Below are positions 27,246 through 37,201 of a stretch of 64,000 nt of DNA, one piece after another. Below the pieces are notes generated by a model that was given only the letters and a program-made list of their open reading frames with translations, did no database searches and was not told where the DNA came from. Origin of the DNA: Acinetobacter lwoffii (lineage in GTDB: Bacteria > Pseudomonadota > Gammaproteobacteria > Pseudomonadales > Moraxellaceae); contig NZ_CP072549.1 of the NCBI RefSeq assembly GCF_019343495.1, positions 2,418,001 through 2,482,000 of the forward strand, written 5' to 3'. The translations under genes and the position numbers were made by a program. Every line of letters starts with the position of its first letter. Within the stretch, counting starts at the first letter, position 1.

Positions 27246-28676
27246 TTATGCGTAAAGTTGTTCCAAACGCGCATGTGCACGCTCAATGGCTGCTTTCACT
27301 TGAGCAGGCGCGGTGCCACCAATGTGATTACGGGCATTTACCGAAGCTTCAAGAGTTAGGGCTTTTTCAAATACGTCTGCTTGAATCAGGTCAGAGAACT
27401 GTTGCAGTTGTTCGAGTGTCAATTCAGACAGGTCTTTAGATTCTTGTACACCGAGTGCAACCGCTTTACCTACAATCTCGTGTGCATCACGGAATGCAAC
27501 GCCATTTTTCACCAAGTAATCAGCTAGGTCAGTCGCAGTTGAGAAACCACGTAATGCTGCTTCACGCATTTCGGTAATGTTTGGAACCAGTGCAGGAATC
27601 ATGTCGGCAAATGCCATGAGTGAACCACGAACTGTATCGATCGCATCAAATAATGGCTCTTTATCTTCCTGATTGTCTTTGTTGTAAGCAAGTGGCTGGC
27701 CTTTCATTAGAGTCAACAGGCTCATTAGATCGCCATAGACACGGCCGGTTTTACCACGTACCAGTTCAGGGACATCCGGATTTTTCTTCTGTGGCATGAT
27801 CGAAGAACCAGTACAGAAACGATCCGGAATATTCACGAATTTAAACTGTGCAGATGTCCATAGAATCAGTTCTTCAGACATACGTGATAAATGCATCATA
27901 ATTAAAGATGCAGCGGCATTAAATTCAATCGCAAAGTCACGATCCGATACTGCATCCAGCGAGTTTTCAGCAACAGCTTCAAAACCTAGCAGTTCAGCAG
28001 TATAAGCACGGTCGATTGGATAAGTAGTACCTGCAAGTGCAGCAGAACCAAGCGGCATACGGTTGACACGCTTACGGCAATCAATCAGACGTTCTGAATC
28101 GCGTACCAGCATTTCAAACCAAGCCATTAGATGATGACCAAAAGTCACTGGCTGAGCGGTTTGCAAGTGGGTGAAGCCTGGCATGATGGTGTCGGTGTTT
28201 TTAGCCGCTAAGCTTAAAATACCTTTTTGTAATTTTTTCAGTAATTCCAGGATGCTATCGATTTCATCGCGTACATAAAGACGGATATCTGTAGCCACCT
28301 GGTCATTACGGCTACGACCGGTATGCAGTTTCTTGCCAGTAATGCCGATACGTTGAGTCAGGCGTGACTCAATGTTCATGTGGACATCTTCTAAATCAAT
28401 GCGCCATTCAAAGTTGCCTGCTTCAATATCGGCTTGAATCGCTGTCAGACCTTCAATAATGTCATCGCGTTCTTGCGTGGTCAGTACGCCCACTTTTGCC
28501 AGCATGGTTGCATGGGCAATCGAGCCTGCAATATCTTGTTTATAAAAACGTTGGTCAAATTGAACAGATGCTGTAAATTCAGCAACAAAAGCATCAGTCG
28601 CTTCAGAGAAACGACCGCCCCACATACCCGAAGTCTGGGCGTGTGATGGATTAGAGGAATTAGAAGATGTGGTCAT
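27246..28676 (-). CDS. argH: argininosuccinate lyase
   Basis: Splits argininosuccinate into arginine and fumarate. 476 aa with [30 protein letters not shown] and the signature loop [21 protein letters not shown]. The first 17 residues are a Ser/Asn-rich leader before the canonical start; ATG 28676 has a GAG eight bases upstream and is preferred to ATG 28625. Its start overlaps head-to-head by 10 bp with the divergent sensor kinase gene. Confidence 0.95.
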   Translation of the reverse strand: MTTSSNSSNPSHAQTSGMWGGRFSEATDAFVAEFTASVQFDQRFYKQDIAGSIAHATMLAKVGVLTTQERDDIIEGLTAIQADIEAGNFEWRIDLEDVHMNIESRLTQRIGITGKKLHTGRSRNDQVATDIRLYVRDEIDSILELLKKLQKGILSLAAKNTDTIMPGFTHLQTAQPVTFGHHLMAWFEMLVRDSERLIDCRKRVNRMPLGSAALAGTTYPIDRAYTAELLGFEAVAENSLDAVSDRDFAIEFNAAASLIMMHLSRMSEELILWTSAQFKFVNIPDRFCTGSSIMPQKKNPDVPELVRGKTGRVYGDLMSLLTLMKGQPLAYNKDNQEDKEPLFDAIDTVRGSLMAFADMIPALVPNITEMREAALRGFSTATDLADYLVKNGVAFRDAHEIVGKAVALGVQESKDLSELTLEQLQQFSDLIQADVFEKALTLEASVNARNHIGGTAPAQVKAAIERAHARLEQLYA

Positions 28677-29821
28677 GTCGGCTCAATCAGATTAAAAGCA
28701 GTAGAACGAAAAAGAGTATAACAAATTCAAAGCCCATTGCCGAAGTCACATCTGCTCAATCTTTTACATCGATAAACGAACAGACGCAAAATTCCTATTT
28801 TTTTAGCCAGATCGGCAATCTACGCTATTTGCTGGAACTGTTTGCTGGCGGCAATATTCTGGCCATGATTCTGGCGCTTGCAGAAGCGCAATCCTGGCAG
28901 GCTTTGAATGGAATGCACCTGCTGCAAAATATCCTGTATATCAACTGGGTACTGTTATGTTTCGCAGCACTGGTCGAGCTGTTCCATCAAGCCTTTCAAC
29001 GTATGGGAATCAAATTGGCTTTGATTTCTGGATTTCTGCTGTTACAGGCAATTGTACTGCTCACTACGGTGAACCTGAATATCTTGATATATTTTGGACA
29101 GAATTTTAATTTTCAGGATTTAAACCTGGCGATTGCGCTGGATCGGGTCGGACTCCATTTAAGTCTGGGAATTTTGCTGGGAACTTTCTGTTTTCGCTAT
29201 CTTTATTTACGTGAGCAATGGGAGCAGCAGCAGCATAGTGAGTTGAATGCTAGGATTCAGGCCATGCAGGCACGGATTCAGCCGCATTTTTTGTTTAACA
29301 GCATGAACAGTGTGATCAGCCTGATCAGTATCAATCCGGATAAAGCCGAGCACATGCTGCTGAATTTGTCACGGTTATTTCGTGCCAGTTTTCAGGAATT
29401 AAAACTGGTCAGCCTGCAGGAGGAAATTGATCTGTGCCAGCGCTATCTGGAGATTGAGCAGATCCGTCTAGGTGAGCGTTTGCAGGTCAAATGGAAGTTA
29501 GAAAACAAAGACTTATACTCACAAGTTCAAATTCCATTATTAACTTTACAACCCTTGCTAGAAAATAGTATTTTCCATGGAGTTGAAAAAATTCTTACAA
29601 AGAGTACCATAAGCATATTGGTTGAAATATTGCAAAATCAAATTAATATCATCATAACGAACCCTTATGCACAGGATAATAAAACTTTAAAAAAGGGACA
29701 TGGTATTGCAATAGAAAATGTCAGACAGCGTCTGCAAGCTTATTATGGACCCAGTGTGACTTTTCAAACCTTTGCCGGCGAAGGGATGTTTACGACGGTA
29801 GTGCGATATCAATATAAATAA
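28667..29821 (+). CDS. algZ: LytS/AlgZ-type sensor histidine kinase
   Basis: 384 aa. Four hydrophobic helices between residues 50 and 185, then the His_kinase domain with the phospho-acceptor in [20 protein letters not shown], an N-box-like [14 protein letters not shown] and G-box [12 protein letters not shown]. This architecture (short membrane domain, no PAS) matches AlgZ/FimS of Pseudomonas and its Acinetobacter homologues. The next gene encodes the AlgR-type regulator. No ATG, GTG or TTG occurs in frame between 28667 and about 28830, so the start at 28667 is forced unless a rare codon is used. Confidence 0.85.
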   Translation: MWSCRLNQIKSSRTKKSITNSKPIAEVTSAQSFTSINEQTQNSYFFSQIGNLRYLLELFAGGNILAMILALAEAQSWQALNGMHLLQNILYINWVLLCFAALVELFHQAFQRMGIKLALISGFLLLQAIVLLTTVNLNILIYFGQNFNFQDLNLAIALDRVGLHLSLGILLGTFCFRYLYLREQWEQQQHSELNARIQAMQARIQPHFLFNSMNSVISLISINPDKAEHMLLNLSRLFRASFQELKLVSLQEEIDLCQRYLEIEQIRLGERLQVKWKLENKDLYSQVQIPLLTLQPLLENSIFHGVEKILTKSTISILVEILQNQINIIITNPYAQDNKTLKKGHGIAIENVRQRLQAYYGPSVTFQTFAGEGMFTTVVRYQYK

Positions 29822-29890
29822 AAATAAATCAAAGAAATCGCAGTTAGCTTTATCATTCATCTGATGATGTTAACTGAGTAAGGAGGAGAA

Positions 29891-30631
29891 ATGGACATCC
29901 TGATTTGTGATGATGAGCCTTTGGCCGTCGAGCGTTTATCACGTTTAGTCTCTCAACTGGGGCATGATGTGGTGGCGACAGCAAGCCATGGCCGTCAAGC
30001 GATTGATCTGGCTCACCAATACGAACCCGATGTCATCCTATTAGATATTCAAATGCCTGAAATGAACGGACTGGCTTGTGCGCAACATTTGCGTCAACTG
30101 GATCCAATGCCGGCCATTGTCTTTTGTACGGCCTATGACCAACATGCGCTGGATGCATTTAAATCAAATGCCGAAGGCTACTTACTTAAACCGGTGATGC
30201 AACAGGAATTGGCACAGGTTTTAGAGCACTTAACTAAACTTACCCAAGCTCAAATGAGCCAACTAAAACAAAAAGAAAATATGGACGAAATCAATATCAG
30301 CCGCCAGCAGATTGCGGCAAAGACCTATCGTGGTGTCGAATTGGTGCCAGTTGAAAATATCTATTATTTTCTGGCGGATCAGAAATATGTCACTGTGCGT
30401 CATAAAAACGGCAGTGTATTGATTGATGAAACCTTAAAGGAGTTAGAGCAGGAGTTTGGGAACCAGTTTATCCGGATTCATCGTAATGCCTTGATCTCGG
30501 TGCATTATCTGGATGGTCTGGAAGTGGTGAGTTCTGGTCAGTATCAGGTACGTTGTCGTGAGCTGGACGATCGTTTGGCGGTTAGTCGGCGACATTTACC
30601 GTTTTTACGAGATCGGATTCAAAAGCTTTAG
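29891..30631 (+). CDS. algR: LytTR response regulator, AlgR-type
   Basis: 246 aa: receiver domain (phospho-acceptor Asp in PDVILLDIQMPEMNG, Thr/Lys switch residues in FCTAYDQHAL and YLLKPV), then a LytTR DNA-binding domain (GVELVPVENIYYFLADQKYVTV, FIRIHRNALISVHYLDGL). AlgR family members bind DNA as dimers and in pseudomonads control alginate and twitching motility. Pairs with the kinase 69 bp upstream; ribosome site AAGGAGGAG is strong. hemC follows 108 bp downstream, the same neighbour order as algR-hemC in Pseudomonas. Confidence 0.92.
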   Translation: MDILICDDEPLAVERLSRLVSQLGHDVVATASHGRQAIDLAHQYEPDVILLDIQMPEMNGLACAQHLRQLDPMPAIVFCTAYDQHALDAFKSNAEGYLLKPVMQQELAQVLEHLTKLTQAQMSQLKQKENMDEINISRQQIAAKTYRGVELVPVENIYYFLADQKYVTVRHKNGSVLIDETLKELEQEFGNQFIRIHRNALISVHYLDGLEVVSSGQYQVRCRELDDRLAVSRRHLPFLRDRIQKL

Positions 30632-30739
30632 CGGGGGATGAATGAGAGCATTCAGTTGAAACTTGTATAAATTCACTTGCATTTTCAAGTGAGCAGGTTA
30701 AGTTTAGACTATTGTTCTCATTTACTGTTATTGAAATTT

Positions 30740-31663
30740 ATGAAGACCCTAAAAATTGCAACTCGACAAAGTCCACTTGCGCTTTGGCAAGCGGAACACA
30801 TCCGTGCGCGCCTACAAGATTTGTACGCTGGTTTGCAGGTCGAGTTAGTCACTTTTGTTACACAGGGCGATAAAATTCTAGATACACCACTGGCTAAAAT
30901 TGGTGGAAAAGGACTGTTTGTAAAAGAATTAGAAGCCGCTTTACTGGATGGTCGTGCAGATCTGGCTGTGCATTCCATGAAAGATGTCCCGATGGCCTTG
31001 CCCGAAGGTCTGAGTCTGGCAGTGATCTGTGAACGTGAAGATCCCTTAGATGCCTTTGTGTCGAATACCTACACTAGTTTTGAAGAATTGCCACAAGGCG
31101 CCAAAGTCGGAACCTCAAGCTTGCGCCGTAAAACCCAGATTTTAAAACAGCGTCCAGATCTGGACATTATCGATTTACGCGGTAATGTCGGCACACGTTT
31201 ATCTAAACTGGATGCAGGCCAGTATGATGCGATTATTCTGGCCAGTGCCGGTTTAAAACGCTTGGGTCTGGCAGAACGTATTCGTCATACTCTGACGCCT
31301 GAAGTCAGTCTGCCGGCCGTGGGTCAAGGGGCATTGGGACTGGAATGCCGTACTCATGATCAGACGGTGCTGGACTTGATTCAGCCACTCCTGCATGCGG
31401 ATACAGATGCGTGTGTACGTGCCGAACGTGCCTTTAATGCCTATCTAGAAGGCGGCTGTCAGGTGCCGATTGCCGGTTATGCCACGCTCAAAGAGGGTGT
31501 GATTTCAATCGAAGGTCGTGTAGGCAGTATCGATGGAGCAGTTTTGCTCCGGGCACAGCAGACTGGAAAAACGGCAGATGCAGAGCAATTGGGTGTGAAG
31601 CTGGCAAAAGACTTGCTTGATCAAGGTGCTGGCGAGTTGCTGAAAGCACTCTATTCACACTGA
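30740..31663 (+). CDS. hemC: hydroxymethylbilane synthase (porphobilinogen deaminase)
   Basis: Joins four porphobilinogens into hydroxymethylbilane. 307 aa from ATG 30740 ([17 protein letters not shown]); the frame open from 30677 adds 21 residues without similarity. The dipyrromethane cofactor Cys is in [23 protein letters not shown] and the basic GTSSLRRK substrate motif are present. First gene of hemCDXY; stop overlaps the hemD start by one base. Confidence 0.96.
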   Translation: MKTLKIATRQSPLALWQAEHIRARLQDLYAGLQVELVTFVTQGDKILDTPLAKIGGKGLFVKELEAALLDGRADLAVHSMKDVPMALPEGLSLAVICEREDPLDAFVSNTYTSFEELPQGAKVGTSSLRRKTQILKQRPDLDIIDLRGNVGTRLSKLDAGQYDAIILASAGLKRLGLAERIRHTLTPEVSLPAVGQGALGLECRTHDQTVLDLIQPLLHADTDACVRAERAFNAYLEGGCQVPIAGYATLKEGVISIEGRVGSIDGAVLLRAQQTGKTADAEQLGVKLAKDLLDQGAGELLKALYSH

Positions 31664-32442
31664 TGTTATTGATTAATACCCGCCCCAGTGATCGTGCTGC
31701 AGGTTTGACCCAGCAGTTACAGGCAGCGCAAGTGTCTGTTTTAGAATTGCCTTTGCTCGAACTGCATGCAATGCCTTATTCCGATGAGCTGTCGAGTTTG
31801 TATCAGCAGCTGGAGCAGGCACAGATTATTGTGGTGGTTAGCCCGACGGCTGCCCAGATTGGTATGCAATATTTGCAACAGGCTGGAGTCGCGCTCTCGA
31901 CTTTGGCACAGGTGCATTGGGTGGCAGTGGGTAAAGCCACTGAACAGGCATTGGCGAGCTATGGCATTCATAGTCATGTGCCTGAGGTCGAAACTTCGGA
32001 AGGCATGCTGCAATTGCCTGTGTTGAAGCAACTGGCTTCTGGTTCAGGTGTAGCCTTCTGGCGCGGAGAAGGTGGTCGTCAATTTATGATGGATCATTTA
32101 CGTGCCAGCAATATTAAAGTTTTAAACTTTATTTTGTACCGGCGGCAATGTCCTGAAACGACAGCAACGATTTTGGCAAAGAACCTGGGGCTGCTTAAGA
32201 CGCAGCAGCGTTTTGCAGTTCTGATCACCAGTGAAGCAAGCTGGTTAAACTGGCTGGCACTTATGCAGGATGATGCAGAGTTCATGCAGCACGTCTGTTA
32301 TTTGGTTTTGGGGCCACGTTTGGCTACTATTCTTGGGGAATATCAACAGCAGCATCAGGCAAGTTTTCAATTCGTAGAAATCGATGATTTAGACGCAAAC
32401 ACGATCTTGCAGAAAATGAGGCTGATATTAGGGAACGCATGA
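31663..32442 (+). CDS. hemD: uroporphyrinogen-III synthase
   Basis: Cyclises hydroxymethylbilane with D-ring inversion. 259 aa; the family is poorly conserved in sequence, but NTRPSDRAAGLTQQL at the start, VVVSPTAAQ and VHWVAVGKATEQAL fit, and the position after hemC (TGATG overlap) settles it. It also overlaps the next gene by four bases (ATGA). Confidence 0.92.
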   Translation: MLLINTRPSDRAAGLTQQLQAAQVSVLELPLLELHAMPYSDELSSLYQQLEQAQIIVVVSPTAAQIGMQYLQQAGVALSTLAQVHWVAVGKATEQALASYGIHSHVPEVETSEGMLQLPVLKQLASGSGVAFWRGEGGRQFMMDHLRASNIKVLNFILYRRQCPETTATILAKNLGLLKTQQRFAVLITSEASWLNWLALMQDDAEFMQHVCYLVLGPRLATILGEYQQQHQASFQFVEIDDLDANTILQKMRLILGNA

Positions 32443-33278
32443 AGAAACTATTCATTGTATTGTTCATCTTGAGTATGGCGTGGCTAGTTAAGCTCAGCTA
32501 CGACTTACATGTTCTGAATACAGCACAGACTGAATTCAATCAAAGCATCAATCAGTTACAGCAGCAAAATGCCAATCTCAATGATCAGTTCGTGGCTTTA
32601 AAACGCCAGATTTCTGCTCAGCAGGAAAATGCTGGAACCACTTCATCTAAAGCGTCAGGACGTGAAGTGACAATTGATGCAACGCAAAATGATATTGCCT
32701 TGGTACAGCAACATCTGGATCTGATCGAATTTGCACTGCAACAGCAACAATACGCCACTGCAATAGAAAAATTAACTCAGTTATCCAATGAGCTGGATGA
32801 TTATGTTTTAGCGCCTGCCTTGGTCAGTAGTTTGCAGCAAGTAATTGCGAAAGATCAGGACATGCTGAAAAAATTCGTGAACAGCCGATTAGTGCAGCAA
32901 AATAAAGTAAAAGAACTCTTGGTGCAGATGGATGCTGAAATTGAAAAAGAAATTCAGACACCACATCGTCAGCGTCCAGAAACTCAACGCTCTTTCTGGC
33001 AGCGCTGGATTCAGGTTGAATCCGCAGATCAGCCAAGCACAGTCTTGATGCAACGGCATCTGGTACTGAAAGAGGCCCAGTTGCGCTTGCTCATCGCACA
33101 GAATACCTTACAAAAAGACCAATCTGTCGCTTTTCAGCAGGCACTGAATGCCGTGATTGAAGTCTTGGAACAATTGCCGGATGCACAGAGCCAAAAATGG
33201 ATTCAGCAATTGTATCAAATCAAGGCCACCCCGATTACTCCGATTCCATTATTAAACACACGCACCCTAGTGGGCTAA
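32439..33278 (+). CDS. hemX: HemX-like membrane protein
   Basis: 279 aa: one N-terminal membrane helix (2-20) and a large periplasmic, helical, Gln-rich domain with coiled-coil around 28-65, plus the WQRWIQVESADQP segment that recurs in HemX proteins. HemX was once annotated as a methyltransferase but has no SAM site; its role near hemCD is unclear. Starts inside hemD (ATGA), so coupled. Confidence 0.8.
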   Translation: MKKLFIVLFILSMAWLVKLSYDLHVLNTAQTEFNQSINQLQQQNANLNDQFVALKRQISAQQENAGTTSSKASGREVTIDATQNDIALVQQHLDLIEFALQQQQYATAIEKLTQLSNELDDYVLAPALVSSLQQVIAKDQDMLKKFVNSRLVQQNKVKELLVQMDAEIEKEIQTPHRQRPETQRSFWQRWIQVESADQPSTVLMQRHLVLKEAQLRLLIAQNTLQKDQSVAFQQALNAVIEVLEQLPDAQSQKWIQQLYQIKATPITPIPLLNTRTLVG

Positions 33279-33284
33279 TTGCTT

Positions 33285-34478
33285 ATGAAACAGATTCTGC
33301 TAGCCTATTTATTTGTCTGCCTGCTTGGTATTGCGGGGCTGAGTATCCTGAGTTATGGACATGGGGCTGGCTATGTCTATCTGTATTGGCGCGAGTGGCA
33401 GTTACAAACCACCCTCTGGTTTTTGGCCGCATCCTTGGTCAGTGTAAGTTTTCTGATGCATTGCATCTGGTATGCGATCAAGCAGTATCGCAGTCGTGAA
33501 AAGCGTAAAACTGAAACAGTCTTTAGTTTTTCCCGCTTGCACCCTTATGAACAATTGGCCGTGATCTGGTTATTAAACGCTGCGCAGGATCAGCGGGATT
33601 TTATTCAGCAGTCTTTTACTAAGTCGGGTTTACTTAAACATATTATTGATGCACGTTTATCTTGGGGGCAACAGCAATATACCCATGCATTAACTGCTTT
33701 AAATCAGTCCAATCCCATGGCATTTGAATTGGCAGAATTACAGCGGATTGAAATTTATTTATCACAACAGCAAGGTGAACAAGCACTTACCCATTTAGAG
33801 TTTTTAAATCAGCATGAATTATCACCTTGGTTAATACAGGTTAAAACAGCCTATGAGCAGCGCCTTGTCGCCTTATGGGGGGTATTTGCCATGCAGTTTC
33901 CTTGGTTATATTTACGTTCGACCCAATATGGGCATTTAGACCAAGAAGTAAAAAAAACATGGCTTGAACAATTATTATTAGCCTATGACCAAGCCACACA
34001 GGACGATTTATTTTATTTACAGCAACGTTATTTAGATTTAAAACCGCAAATATTTGATCGTGACTATTCGGTCAAATTATTATGGTTGAAATTATTATTT
34101 AGAATGCCAGAAATGAGTGCCGAGCATGAAGTGCTTGCGATTCATTTAATGGAACAGCAATTTAATCAGGATGTATTTTATTTGTGGTTCCAGCAACAGT
34201 TATTGCGTCAAAACCCGGATTATGATGCGATTGCACAACAGATTTCGCACTGGGAAACCAAGTATCCGGCATTACCGGTTTTAAGCTTTGCGAAATGGCA
34301 TGTGTTGCAAGCCACAGGCTATACAGATCAAGCCCAGCAACTACTTGACTTGTATCCGGATGATATTCGTATGAGTTATTTAAGAATTAAAGCTGCCTTA
34401 CAAGATCGGGAGGACTTGCTACAGCAGTTAAATGCAGTATTTGAATCGAATGTAAACTTTATAGAAATTAAGACTTGA
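33285..34478 (+). CDS. hemY: HemY-like protein
   Basis: About 397 aa with two N-terminal membrane helices (5-25 and 43-65) and GHGAGYVYLYWREWQLQTTLW between them, as in HemY N-terminal domains; the rest is helical and TPR-like. I use ATG 33285, six bases after the in-frame TTG that directly follows the hemX stop. HemY proteins of this type (not protoporphyrinogen oxidase) are of uncertain function. Fourth gene of the hem operon. Confidence 0.75.
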   Translation: MKQILLAYLFVCLLGIAGLSILSYGHGAGYVYLYWREWQLQTTLWFLAASLVSVSFLMHCIWYAIKQYRSREKRKTETVFSFSRLHPYEQLAVIWLLNAAQDQRDFIQQSFTKSGLLKHIIDARLSWGQQQYTHALTALNQSNPMAFELAELQRIEIYLSQQQGEQALTHLEFLNQHELSPWLIQVKTAYEQRLVALWGVFAMQFPWLYLRSTQYGHLDQEVKKTWLEQLLLAYDQATQDDLFYLQQRYLDLKPQIFDRDYSVKLLWLKLLFRMPEMSAEHEVLAIHLMEQQFNQDVFYLWFQQQLLRQNPDYDAIAQQISHWETKYPALPVLSFAKWHVLQATGYTDQAQQLLDLYPDDIRMSYLRIKAALQDREDLLQQLNAVFESNVNFIEIKT

Positions 34479-34486
34479 GAATAATG

Positions 34487-34915
34487 ATGTCAGAATTAAA
34501 ACAATATCCAGTTATTTATGAACAAACAGTTGCATGGGGCGATATGGATGCCTTTGGACATGTCAATAATGCCATGTATTACCGTTATGTCGAAAGTGCA
34601 CGTCTAGCTTATTTAACCCAATTAGAAATTCTCACTGAATCGGTATCTACCGTAGTGGCATCCAATCAGTGCCGTTATTTAAAACCCGTGGTTTTTCCTG
34701 ATCATTTAAAAGTGGCAGCACGTATTGAAGAAATCCGTAATAGTGCAGTTAGAATGCAATATGTATTATGGAGTGAAAAACAGCAAAGTATTGTTGCTAC
34801 TTCAGAAGCAGTTATTGTCTGTGTCGATAAAAAGACCATGCAGAAAACAGAAATTCCGGAACATATTCGCGAAAAAATCAAAGCACTTGAATTAAGCGTT
34901 CAACATGAAATTTAA
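34487..34915 (+). CDS. acyl-CoA thioesterase, YbgC/FadM-like hotdog
   Basis: 142 aa. The catalytic motif VAWGDMDAFGHVNNAMYYRY contains the Asp and the HVNN turn of the 4HBT family. ATG 34487 is preferred because GAG lies seven bases upstream; ATG 34484 and TTG 34475 (overlapping the hemY stop) are alternatives. Likely acts on medium- or long-chain acyl-CoA in the cytosol. Probably the last gene of the hem unit. Confidence 0.85.
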   Translation: MSELKQYPVIYEQTVAWGDMDAFGHVNNAMYYRYVESARLAYLTQLEILTESVSTVVASNQCRYLKPVVFPDHLKVAARIEEIRNSAVRMQYVLWSEKQQSIVATSEAVIVCVDKKTMQKTEIPEHIREKIKALELSVQHEI

Positions 34916-35059
34916 AAATGAATGAAGCATTTTATTTTGTAATTTTTTTTAAACTTTATTGTTATTGCTTTAAGGTTTTATATTGAATGTTTTATTTAAT
35001 ATAAATATGATGGGGCTATTATTTAATAAAATGAATAATATTATTTTTCGGAGAGCATT

Positions 35060-35383
35060 ATGCCAGATATTACGCATTTATCAGTAGAAGAGTTAAAACG
35101 TTTACAAGCAGAAGCAGAATCACTGATTGCTTCAAAAAAAGATCAAGAGATTGAAGACGCTTATCAGCAAATCTTGGCAGTTGCCGAGAAAGTGGGTATG
35201 ACAGTTGAACAGTTACTTGAATTTGGTGCGTCTAAACGTAAAAAATCATCACGTAAGTCGGTTGAGCCGCGTTACCGTAGCAAAAGCAATCCGGACGATA
35301 CCTGGACTGGCCGTGGTAAACAACCGCGCTGGTTAGTGGCAGAATTGGAAAAAGGCGCAAAGCTGGACGATTTTCTGATCTAG
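35060..35383 (+). CDS. hns: H-NS family nucleoid protein
   Basis: 107 aa. N-terminal helical oligomerisation part (1-60), a basic linker SKRKKSSRKS, and the AT-hook-like C-terminal motif YRSKSNPDDTWTGRGKQPRWLV, which binds AT-rich minor grooves. H-NS proteins silence AT-rich, often horizontally acquired DNA; the AT-rich cassette at 15.5-17.3 kb is a natural target. Preceded by a 140-bp very AT-rich region that could be self-regulated. Ends at its own terminator. Confidence 0.93.
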   Translation: MPDITHLSVEELKRLQAEAESLIASKKDQEIEDAYQQILAVAEKVGMTVEQLLEFGASKRKKSSRKSVEPRYRSKSNPDDTWTGRGKQPRWLVAELEKGAKLDDFLI

Positions 35384-35436
35384 GCCTCCATTTGATCTGG
35401 TCATTAGGCTGTCATACAGACAGTCTAAGATGATTA

Positions 35437-35463
35437 AACCAAGCATACCTGCTTGGTTTTTTT
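35437..35463 (+). terminator. terminator of the hns-like gene
   Basis: AAACCAAGC/GCTTGGTTT with ATACCT loop and T-run. Confidence 0.88.
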
Positions 35464-35565
35464 ATATCTATGAATTGGCGTTGGCAGAAAAGTGTGCATA
35501 ATGTGTGGGTATAAGGGAAAAATTATAAATGGGGATTTGGACTTGAGCGATTGGTCGTGGTGGGG

Positions 35566-36309
35566 ATGAGCAGTAAACCGAAAACTTTAAGATGGTTGAT
35601 CCTTGCTCTTGTTGCATTTTTTATTTTTGTCGTATTACAAGTGCCAGCGGCCTGGTTAATTTTAAAATTTTATAAAAATAATCAGACTTTGCATAATGTA
35701 AACGGAAATATCTGGCAGGGAAGTGCGGACTGGAAAAAAGGCAATCTTCGGGGCAGTCTGAACTGGAAAGTACGGCCTCTGGATTTGCTGTTGCTGCGGG
35801 TTGGGGCACATGTGGATTTGCATAGCGGCAATACCCAGCTTTCCGGGATCATGGCTTATGGTCTGAATAAGTCTTTGATTGTCAAAAATCTTGAAGGGCA
35901 GATCGCGCCTGAAACTCTAAAAAAACTTGCAGACTGGCAATGGCCGAGTACTGCGATTCAGTTTAAAGATCTGGATTTTAAATATAAAAAAGAACAGGGT
36001 TTCAGTCAGGTGGATGGGCAAATGCAATGGGCGGGTGGTGAGCTGATTTATACCTTTGCTCAGCGTCAGGAACGCATGAATGTACCCGCAATGACTGGAA
36101 AACTCGCAGATGAAAGCGGACAGCTGTTAGTTGATGTTCGGGATAGTCGCGATCAACGCATGCTGAATATCAAGCTTGATCCGAGTCTGATGCTGGATAT
36201 TCAGCTCACCCAGCGCTTTTTAATGAATGCGCCTTCTTATGAAGGTAAAGCCGGATTAGATACCTATGTGATCAGTACCCGCCAGCCCTTAATGGGAGGC
36301 TTGAACTGA
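35566..36309 (+). CDS. gspN: type II secretion system protein N
   Basis: 247 aa: one N-terminal membrane helix (11-30) and a periplasmic beta-rich domain with NVNGNIWQGSADWKKGNL, the NGTxWxG-type motif of GspN. Part of the inner-membrane platform of the T2SS that exports lipases and other exoproteins. Start is uncertain: ATG 35566 or the TTG/GTG codons at 35551-35560. Stop overlaps the gspC ATG by one base. Confidence 0.85.
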   Translation: MSSKPKTLRWLILALVAFFIFVVLQVPAAWLILKFYKNNQTLHNVNGNIWQGSADWKKGNLRGSLNWKVRPLDLLLLRVGAHVDLHSGNTQLSGIMAYGLNKSLIVKNLEGQIAPETLKKLADWQWPSTAIQFKDLDFKYKKEQGFSQVDGQMQWAGGELIYTFAQRQERMNVPAMTGKLADESGQLLVDVRDSRDQRMLNIKLDPSLMLDIQLTQRFLMNAPSYEGKAGLDTYVISTRQPLMGGLN

Positions 36310-37163
36310 TGGCAGTTTCTTTGAATGATTTAAAAAATATTGAACTGAAACAGATCAATCGTGCTGCACCTGTGATTTTGTTGCTGCTCATTCTGTACTT
36401 ATGCTGGAAGCTGGCGGCTTTGTTCTGGTTGCTGATAGCTCCACCCCAAGCCATGCAGCTGGATCGGGTTGAACTGGGCTCGCAACAGGCACAAATTCCG
36501 AATATCAGTGCATTTTCACTGTTTCAGGAAGTAGGGCAGTCTACGGGTGTGATTGAAACGGCCAATATCATTTTACAAGGGGTGGTGGTTGCCAGTCCAA
36601 GTTATAACTCTTCTGCTGTACTGAAAATTAATGATCAGGTCGATCGTTACCGTGTCGGGGAAATGCTAGCCAATAGCGGTTTTGAGTTGGCTGAAGTGTA
36701 TTGGGATCGGGTTATTTTACGTCGATCCACAGGTGCTACTCAGGAAGTCTTATTCAAAGGTCTGGAAAATGGCTTGAATCAGCCGATTGTGCCGGAAACA
36801 TCAGCCTCTTCAAGTTCAATGCCTGCTATGCCTTCTAATAGTGGTATGCCTGAGCAGCCTTCGCCACAGAATGAAATTGGTCGGGCCATCCAGCAGATGC
36901 AGGAAAATAAGGACCAGTATTTACAGAATATGGGGGTGAGTGCAGCAGATGGAAGTTATGAAGTGACTTCACGGACGCCGGCTGCACTGCGTAATCGTCT
37001 GGGTTTAAGACCAGGCGACCGGATTTTGTCTTTAAATGGCCAGACGCTGAGCCAGGGACAGACCGAAGCACAATTACTGGAACAGGCCCGACGTGAAGGT
37101 CAGGTCAAACTCGAAATAAAACGTGGTGATCAGGTGATGACCATACAACAAGATTTGAAGTGA
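36309..37163 (+). CDS. gspC: type II secretion system protein C
   Basis: 284 aa: membrane helix near 20-42, the homology-region domain (AFSLFQEV, IILQGVVVASPSYNSSAVLKIND, YRVGEML) that contacts the secretin, a Ser/Pro linker, and a C-terminal PDZ domain (NRLGLRPGDRILSLNGQTLSQ). It couples the inner-membrane platform to GspD. Confidence 0.9.
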   Translation: MAVSLNDLKNIELKQINRAAPVILLLLILYLCWKLAALFWLLIAPPQAMQLDRVELGSQQAQIPNISAFSLFQEVGQSTGVIETANIILQGVVVASPSYNSSAVLKINDQVDRYRVGEMLANSGFELAEVYWDRVILRRSTGATQEVLFKGLENGLNQPIVPETSASSSSMPAMPSNSGMPEQPSPQNEIGRAIQQMQENKDQYLQNMGVSAADGSYEVTSRTPAALRNRLGLRPGDRILSLNGQTLSQGQTEAQLLEQARREGQVKLEIKRGDQVMTIQQDLK

Positions 37164-37201
37164 TGTGTCATCACGCATAGGGTTAGGAAACACGAAAGTT
37201 T

